Origin: JBHHZI01 sp046757965
GTDB lineage: Bacteria; Acidobacteriota; Polarisedimenticolia; SMYD01
Assembly: GCA_046757965.1 (NCBI GenBank)
Contig: JBHHZI010000091.1
Span: 1 to 13,590, forward strand
Length of the DNA stretch: 13,590 nt
Direction: 5' to 3'
This document shows, one piece after another, positions 9,107 through 13,590 of this stretch. The first letter of the stretch is position 1. Each line of letters starts with the position of its first letter. The notes beneath the pieces are model-generated. The model worked only from the letters and a program-made list of their open reading frames with translations, ran no database searches and was not told where the DNA came from. Position numbers and translations under genes: made by a program.

Positions 9107-10828
9107 ATGCGCAGATCAGACCGTTCAAATCGCTGCTTGCTGGTGGTCGCCGGGTTCGCGGCGCTTGTCGGGACACTGCGCTGTGGCGCCGGGTCGGTGG
9201 GCGAGGCGGCCTCCCGTCCCGATGCGACTCCGGCCGCCGCCGGGTCGACGGCCGCGGCAGCCGCCTCCATCCGCGCCGGCGATCTCTCCCGCGCCGTGCA
9301 GGCCCTGTCGGATGACGCCATGTCCGGACGGCTTCCCGGCACCGACGGCGAGGAGAAGGCCACCGCCTGGATCGCCGCCCAGTTCGCCAAGATCGGTCTG
9401 CAACCGGCAAGCGCCGGCTCGTACTTCCAGCCGGTCCCGCTGGTCGGCATCACGGCGGACCCTGCCATGACCCTGAAGATCGCCGGCTCCGGCGAGCAGC
9501 GGGCCTTCGTCTATGGCAAGGAATTCATGGGAGGAACGACGCGCGAGACGGCGCACATCGCTGCCTCCGGCGACCTGGTCTTCGTCGGGTACGGCACCTC
9601 TGCCCCGGAGTTTCACTGGGACGACTACAAGGGTGTCGATGTGAGCGGCAAGATCCTCGTCATGCTGGTCAACGACCCCCCGCTCGCGGATACCACCCGG
9701 TTCGGGGGTGCGGCGATGACCTACTACGGCCGGTGGACCTACAAGTACGAGATCGGCGCCCGGAAGGGAGCCGCGGGCATCATCCTCATCCATGAGACGA
9801 AGGCCGCCGGCTACCCGTGGGAAGTGGTGGCCAACTCGTGGTCCGGAGAGCAGTTCGTCCCGGCCAGCGCGGACAAGGGCGCCAGCCGGGCACCGTTCGA
9901 ATCGTGGGTGACCCATGACGCGGCCGCCGCGATGTTCTCGATGGCCGGCCTCGATCTGGCCGACATGGAGAAGAAAGCAGCGAGCGAGTCCTTCGCGCCG
10001 GTGGACATGGGGCTGACCGGCTCGCTGGCCTTCGACAACACCTTGCGCCGCGTCCAGTCCAAGAACGTCGCCGGACTCCTGCCGGGGGGCGACCTGGCCG
10101 ATGAGTGGGTGATCTACACGGCCCACTGGGATCATCTCGGCGTCGGCAACCCGGTGGATGGCGACGCCATCTACAACGGCGCCTTCGACAATGCCACCGG
10201 TGTCGCCTCGCTCCTCAGCCTGGCGCGGGCCTTCTCCTCGCTGAAGACCCCGCCCCGGCGCTCGGTCCTCTTCCTGGCGGTGACCGCCGAGGAGCAGGGG
10301 CTCCTCGGCTCCACTCATTACGCCGACCACCCGCTCCATCCGCTGGCGCGCACCGCCGCGCAGATCAACATGGACGGCATGAACGTGCTCGGCCGCACCA
10401 AGGACGTGATCGTCATCGGCCTGGGCAACACGACGCTGGACGACCTCGTCGAGAAGGTCGCCCACCAGCAGGGCCGGCACGTGCGGCCGGACATGGAGCC
10501 GGAGAAGGGCTTCTACTACCGCTCCGATCAGCTCCCGTTCGCCAGGAAGGGCGTGCCCGCCCTCTACACCGACCACGGCATCGACTATGTCGGGCGCCCT
10601 GAAGGATGGGGTATGGAACAGAACGATCTCTACACCGCGCGCAATTACCACAAGCCCTCCGACGAGTTCGATCCGTCGTGGGATCTGTCCGGCATGGTGG
10701 AGGACACCCGGCTCCTGTTCGAGGTCGGCCGCCTCGCCACCGACGCCGATCAGATGCCCCGCTGGAAGGACGGCACCGAGTTCAAGGCGGTGCGCGCGCG
10801 ATCCCTGGCGTCCGTGGCCTCGCGATGA
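9107..10828 (+). CDS. Exported M28-family metallopeptidase with PA domain
   Basis: A 573-residue zinc aminopeptidase-like enzyme. The start ATG 9107 has AGGAG six bases upstream. Residues about 10-24 (CLLVVAGFAALVGTL) form a hydrophobic core after basic residues, so Sec export is likely. Cys27 does not sit in a proper lipobox (LRC), so a lipoprotein is doubtful. An Ala-rich linker follows. A PA domain spans about 159-290 (VFVGYGTSAPEFHWDDYKG onward, with KGAAGIILIHE) and is inserted before the peptidase core, as in many M28 members. The di-zinc site is complete: His340 in AHWDHLG, Asp361 in NGAFDNATG, Glu395-Glu396 in TAEEQG, Asp423 in INMDGM and His490 in YTDHGID. It probably trims peptides outside the cytoplasm. 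Its stop overlaps the start of the cysteine desulfurase gene (ATGA), an odd partner for an exported peptidase. Confidence 0.94.
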   Translation: MRRSDRSNRCLLVVAGFAALVGTLRCGAGSVGEAASRPDATPAAAGSTAAAAASIRAGDLSRAVQALSDDAMSGRLPGTDGEEKATAWIAAQFAKIGLQPASAGSYFQPVPLVGITADPAMTLKIAGSGEQRAFVYGKEFMGGTTRETAHIAASGDLVFVGYGTSAPEFHWDDYKGVDVSGKILVMLVNDPPLADTTRFGGAAMTYYGRWTYKYEIGARKGAAGIILIHETKAAGYPWEVVANSWSGEQFVPASADKGASRAPFESWVTHDAAAAMFSMAGLDLADMEKKAASESFAPVDMGLTGSLAFDNTLRRVQSKNVAGLLPGGDLADEWVIYTAHWDHLGVGNPVDGDAIYNGAFDNATGVASLLSLARAFSSLKTPPRRSVLFLAVTAEEQGLLGSTHYADHPLHPLARTAAQINMDGMNVLGRTKDVIVIGLGNTTLDDLVEKVAHQQGRHVRPDMEPEKGFYYRSDQLPFARKGVPALYTDHGIDYVGRPEGWGMEQNDLYTARNYHKPSDEFDPSWDLSGMVEDTRLLFEVGRLATDADQMPRWKDGTEFKAVRARSLASVASR

Positions 10829-12012
10829 TCCGCGGCGCCGGCCGCAGCACGCCGATCTACCTCGACCACAACGCCACCACGCCCGTGGCGGTCGAGGTGA
10901 TCGAGGCGATGAGAAGCGCCCTGCGCGATGGGTGGGGCAACCCATCGAGTGCCCACGCCACCGGGCGGGCAGCGCGACGGATCCTCGACAGCGCGCGTGG
11001 CGAGGTGGCCCGGTTGCTGGGCGCGAACCCGGAAGAGATCGTCTTCACCAGCGGCGGCACCGAGTCGGACAACCTGGCGATCCTCGGGGTCGCCCGCGCC
11101 CGCGGGCCGGAGTTCGGCCGCGTGGTGATCTCCGCCATCGAACATCCCGCGGTCGAGAAGGCCTGCGGGGTGCTGGCTGCCGCCGGCCGCGAGGTGGTCC
11201 GGATCCCGGTGGATGGCGACGGCGTCGTCGACGCCGACGCATTCTGTGCGGCCCTGACGCCCGACACCGCCATCGCCAGCCTCATGCTGGCCAACAACGA
11301 GACCGGCGCGCTCCAGCCGGTGGCACGCGTGGCCCAGGCGGCGCGCCGGATGGCCGTGCCGCTGCACACCGACGCGGCGCAGGCCATCGGCAAGTTGCCG
11401 GTCGACGTGGCCGACCTCGGCGTCGACCTGCTCACCGTCGCCGGTCACAAGCTGTACGGGCCCAAGGGAGTCGGGGCACTGTATGTGCGCCATGGCACGG
11501 AGGTTGCCAGCCTGCTCCACGGCGCCCCCCAGGAGCGCGGCCAGCGTCCGGGGACCGAGAACACGCCGGGCATCGCCGGCCTGGGAGCCGCCTGTGCCCT
11601 GGCCGGCGGCGAGATGTCCTGGCGCGTCGACCACGGCCGCGCTCTCGTGGCCCGGCTTCTCGATGATCTGCGTCACCGGCTCGGAGAACTGCCGGTCAAC
11701 GGACCGGCTGACCCCGGACGCCGCCTGCCGAACACCCTCAACGTATCTCTCCCCGGGGCCCCGGCAGCCGATCTCCTGGCGCGGTTGACCGGAGTCGCCA
11801 CCGCTGCCGGCGCCGCCTGCCATGCAGGCAGCACGGCACCCTCCGCGGTGCTGGGCGCCATGGGCCTGTCTGCCGAGAGGGCAACCTCGGCCCTGCGCCT
11901 CAGCCTGGGACGGGGGAACACCGAGGAGGAGATCGATACCGCCGCCGAGTTGATCGCCGGGGCGGCCACCGCCGTGCGCCGCGGGCGATGCGCCCGCGGT
12001 GAACCGGCCTGA
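10825..12012 (+). CDS. Cysteine desulfurase (NifS/IscS family, class V aminotransferase)
   Basis: The 395-residue PLP enzyme takes sulfur from cysteine as a persulfide and passes it to iron-sulfur cluster, thiouridine or other sulfur pathways. The N-terminus IYLDHNATTPV and the motif FTSGGTESDNLAI are typical. His208-Lys209 in AGHKLYGPKG is the PLP lysine, RPGTENTPGIAG follows, and Cys332 in GAACHAGSTAPSAVLGAMG is the persulfide cysteine, in a loop like that of IscS (Cys328). ATG 10825 overlaps the M28 stop and has no clear Shine-Dalgarno site, so translation is probably coupled. No iscU, iscR, nifU, mnmA or thiI lies next to it, so the sulfur acceptor is unknown. The extreme 3' end carries a strong hairpin. 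ACHAGS-type active sites are also seen in selenocysteine lyase relatives, so that activity is possible. Confidence 0.95.
   Translation: MIRGAGRSTPIYLDHNATTPVAVEVIEAMRSALRDGWGNPSSAHATGRAARRILDSARGEVARLLGANPEEIVFTSGGTESDNLAILGVARARGPEFGRVVISAIEHPAVEKACGVLAAAGREVVRIPVDGDGVVDADAFCAALTPDTAIASLMLANNETGALQPVARVAQAARRMAVPLHTDAAQAIGKLPVDVADLGVDLLTVAGHKLYGPKGVGALYVRHGTEVASLLHGAPQERGQRPGTENTPGIAGLGAACALAGGEMSWRVDHGRALVARLLDDLRHRLGELPVNGPADPGRRLPNTLNVSLPGAPAADLLARLTGVATAAGAACHAGSTAPSAVLGAMGLSAERATSALRLSLGRGNTEEEIDTAAELIAGAATAVRRGRCARGEPA
11977..12001 (+). repeat. Strong GC hairpin at the 3' end of the cysteine desulfurase gene
   Basis: CCGCGGGCG (11979-11987) and CGCCCGCGG (11991-11999) are perfect arms around an ATG loop. 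A G-U and a C-G pair extend the stem to 11 pairs (11977-12001). It ends about 10 bases before the stop codon. No T-run follows, so it is not a textbook intrinsic terminator. It may protect the mRNA 3' end or help slow polymerase. Confidence 0.55.
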
Positions 12013-12014
12013 TC

Positions 12015-12025
12015 GTGGTAACCAC
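12015..12025. promoter_or_regulatory. Operator-like palindrome abutting the upstream TTGACA
   Basis: GTGGT-A-ACCAC is an 11-bp dyad just after the cysteine desulfurase stop, ending one base before a TTGACA (12026-12031). Its position suggests a regulator site for the rny promoter, but palindromes this short also arise by chance. Confidence 0.35.
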
Positions 12026-12059
12026 TTGACAGCAGCGAACTTGCCTTGACGAGGCGAAC
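12025..12059. repeat. Tandem CTTGAC/GCGAAC direct repeat
   Basis: CTTGAC (12025-12030) then GCGAAC (12035-12040) is repeated as CTTGAC (12045-12050) then GCGAAC (12054-12059). The repeat step is about 20 bp, close to two helical turns. The second CTTGAC contains the -35 hexamer of the rny promoter. This could be a pair of protein sites or a small promoter duplication. Confidence 0.6.
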
Positions 12060-12085
12060 ATCGGCGCGGTACGATGCTGCTGTCA
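12027..12085. repeat. 10-bp inverted repeat flanking the rny promoter
   Basis: TGACAGCAGC (12027-12036) and GCTGCTGTCA (12076-12085) are perfect reverse complements, separated by 39 bases that contain the predicted rny promoter. The right arm begins directly after the -10 and covers the expected transcription start. Confidence 0.65.
12046..12075 (+). promoter_or_regulatory. Predicted promoter of rny
   Basis: TTGACG (12046-12051) and TACGAT (12070-12075) are spaced by 18 bases and form the best sigma-70-like pair in this gap. The start site would be near 12082, giving an rny leader of about 120 bases. A second -35-like TTGACA (12026-12031) has no matching -10 at a normal distance. Confidence 0.6.
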
Positions 12086-12149
12086 TGTTGCCTCGTCCCA
12101 CAGGCAGGCTGATCCCGGAGCCGTCCGGTCCGACGGATCGCGCGGGCGT

Positions 12150-12171
12150 CCTCCCCACGGTCACGGGGAGG
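12150..12171 (+). repeat. Hairpin in the rny leader
   Basis: CCTCCCC (12150-12156) pairs with GGGGAGG (12165-12171) around an 8-base loop. A smaller stem, CCGTC (12121-12125) with GACGG (12132-12136), lies just before it. Both fall in the predicted 5' leader of rny. No T-run follows, so termination is unlikely. A role in mRNA stability or control is possible but not shown. Confidence 0.45.
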
Positions 12172-12205
12172 CGTGGTTCGGCCTCTTCAAATCTCGGAGC
12201 AGTCA

Positions 12206-13590
12206 ATGGGAAACCTCACCCTGATCGGCGTCATCGCCGCATCTTGCCTGGTGGGGACCCTCGTCGGTTGGTACCTGAACAGCTCGCTCGGTCGCCGCGC
12301 GGTGCGGCGAGCCCGGGTCGAGGCCGAAGAGATCGTCCACCAGGCCCAGCAGAATGCCGAACATCGGCAGCAGGAGGCTCGACTCGCCGCGCGTGAGCAG
12401 ATGCGCCGTGCGCGGCGGCGAGCCGATCGAGAGTTCCGCGACAAGAAGACGCGCGTCAATCGCGCCCGGGCGAGCCTGACAGTCGCCGAGCAGGAGGTGG
12501 AAGCTCGCCAGGGCGAGCTGGCCTCCCGGGAAAAGAAACTCGACCGACGCCTCACCGAGGCGGCGGCGCGCGAAGCCAAGGTCGAGGCCGATGAGTCCCG
12601 GCTCGCGGATCTGATCGAGACCGAGAAGGCGCGCCTCGAACAGATCACATCGATCTCCCGGGACGAGGCTCTCAACCTGTTCCTGGAGCGGGTCAGGAAG
12701 GAAGCGCGCCACCAGGCCACCCGCATCGTGCGCGATGCCCGGGACGAGGCCCACCAGATCGCCGAGGCGGAATCCCAGAAGATCATGGCCCTGGCGGTGG
12801 AACGCTCGGCGTCCGATTTTTCCACCAACCGCACGGTCTCCGCGGTTCCCCTGCCCGATGAGAAGCTCAAGGGGCGGCTCATCGGGCACGAGGGCAAGAA
12901 CATCAAGGCGTTCGAGGCGGCCACCGGCATGCAGCTCATCGTCGACGACACGCCCAACCAGGTCCTCATCTCCGGCTTCCATCCCATCAAGCGCGAGGTG
13001 GCCCGGCTGGCGCTGGAGAAGCTCCTCAAGGACGGCAATATTCACCCGCGTCGCATCGAGGAGACCGTCCGGAAGATGCGGCGCAAGAACGGCGCCGTCA
13101 TGCGGCGGGCGGCCGAGGACGCCCTCAAGGAGTTGCGCATCCGCAAGGTTCATCCCGAGATGGTCAACCTTCTCGGACGCCTGCGGTTCCGCACTTCCTA
13201 CGGCCAGAACGTCCTCGAGCACAGCAAGGAGGTCGCGTACCTGAGTGGCATCATGGCGACGGAGCTGGGCATGGATGAGATCCTGGCGCGGCGGGCCGGT
13301 CTGTTTCACGACATCGGCAAGGCCATCGATTACGAGCGCGAGGGCACCCACCCCGAGATCGGGGAGGAGGTGGCCCGCAAGTACAAGGAACCGCCGATCG
13401 TCATCAACGCCATCGCCTCTCATCACGAGGACTGCGAGCCGATCTCGCCCATCTCGATCCTGGTCGCCGCGTCCGACGCGCTCTCCGGCGCGCGCCCCGG
13501 CGCCCGGCGCAAGACGCTGGCCGACTACATCCGGCGCGTCGAGGCGGTGGCGAGCAGCGCCCGCGCGCTGGACGGCGTCTCCAGCGCCTA
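12206..13590 (+). CDS. rny: Ribonuclease Y (3' end beyond window)
   Basis: RNase Y is a membrane-anchored endoribonuclease that starts mRNA decay in many bacteria. The window holds 461 codons of a protein usually about 510-520 residues long; the reading frame is open to the edge. Residues 4-24 (LTLIGVIAASCLVGTLVGW) are the membrane anchor. About 30-200 is a long, charged coiled coil rich in Arg, Glu and Gln. A KH domain follows with GxxG at 227-230 (KGRLIGHEGKNIKAFE, then DDTPNQVLISGF). The HD domain has His339 (LEHSKEV), His368-Asp369 (LFHDIGKAIDYE) and the ASHHED motif. The last visible residues SSA and a broken TA codon fit the conserved YAIQAGRE that follows in the family. GGAG (12196-12199) lies six bases before the ATG. 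The protein appears intact. It has its own promoter region and probably does not depend on the upstream operon. Confidence 0.96.
   Translation, partial: MGNLTLIGVIAASCLVGTLVGWYLNSSLGRRAVRRARVEAEEIVHQAQQNAEHRQQEARLAAREQMRRARRRADREFRDKKTRVNRARASLTVAEQEVEARQGELASREKKLDRRLTEAAAREAKVEADESRLADLIETEKARLEQITSISRDEALNLFLERVRKEARHQATRIVRDARDEAHQIAEAESQKIMALAVERSASDFSTNRTVSAVPLPDEKLKGRLIGHEGKNIKAFEAATGMQLIVDDTPNQVLISGFHPIKREVARLALEKLLKDGNIHPRRIEETVRKMRRKNGAVMRRAAEDALKELRIRKVHPEMVNLLGRLRFRTSYGQNVLEHSKEVAYLSGIMATELGMDEILARRAGLFHDIGKAIDYEREGTHPEIGEEVARKYKEPPIVINAIASHHEDCEPISPISILVAASDALSGARPGARRKTLADYIRRVEAVASSARALDGVSSA

Noticed and set aside
12013..12205. 6S RNA gene before rny, an arrangement seen in some bacteria
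   Set aside because: The gap is largely taken up by promoter and leader, and I see no long, bulged rod-like pairing of 6S type.
12046..12396. A possible 116-residue small protein overlapping the rny leader
   Set aside because: It starts inside the promoter, lacks a ribosome-binding site and runs out of frame through rny.
12203..13426. A 407-codon minus-strand frame opposite rny
   Set aside because: RNase Y on the plus strand has anchor, KH and HD motifs; the antisense frame has none.

Overview
The window is GC-rich bacterial chromosome, about two thirds G+C by eye, with strong G/C preference at third codon positions. It is densely packed and encodes core metabolism. I see no tRNA, rRNA, CRISPR array, insertion sequence or phage gene. 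The mix of a short-form cobalamin methionine synthase, a YyaL/DUF255 thioredoxin-fold protein, an exported PA-domain M28 peptidase and ribonuclease Y suggests an Acidobacteriota or deltaproteobacteria-like lineage. That placement is inferred from family flavour only.

Layout: (1) 1-615, plus strand: the last 28 codons of thymidylate synthase (thyA), then dihydrofolate reductase (folA), a folate/dTMP pair. (2) 786-5303, plus strand: an ArsR-type repressor fused to an S-adenosylmethionine-binding methyltransferase domain, overlapping metH by 4 bases. A 28-bp dyad lies across the promoter and start codon of the regulator. The arrangement fits the SahR type of regulator, which senses S-adenosylhomocysteine, placed in one operon with the enzyme that remakes methionine. 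(3) 5288-8953, minus strand: a calcineurin-like metallophosphoesterase whose end overlaps the end of metH by 16 bp, and upstream of it a large DUF255 thioredoxin/six-hairpin protein. A signal-peptide-like start for the latter survives in a different reading frame. (4) 9107-12012, plus strand: an exported M28 metallopeptidase overlapping by 4 bases a NifS/IscS-type cysteine desulfurase. (5) 12013-13590, plus strand: a repeat-rich promoter region and the first 461 codons of ribonuclease Y (rny), cut by the window edge.

The folate and methionine genes are linked metabolically: ThyA makes dihydrofolate, FolA reduces it, and MetH takes the methyl group from methyl-tetrahydrofolate. The regulator would adjust this to the state of the SAM cycle. 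The most interesting items are the regulator-metH unit with its start-codon operator and basic C-terminal tail, the out-of-frame signal peptide of the DUF255 gene, and the cluster of nested repeats in the rny promoter.
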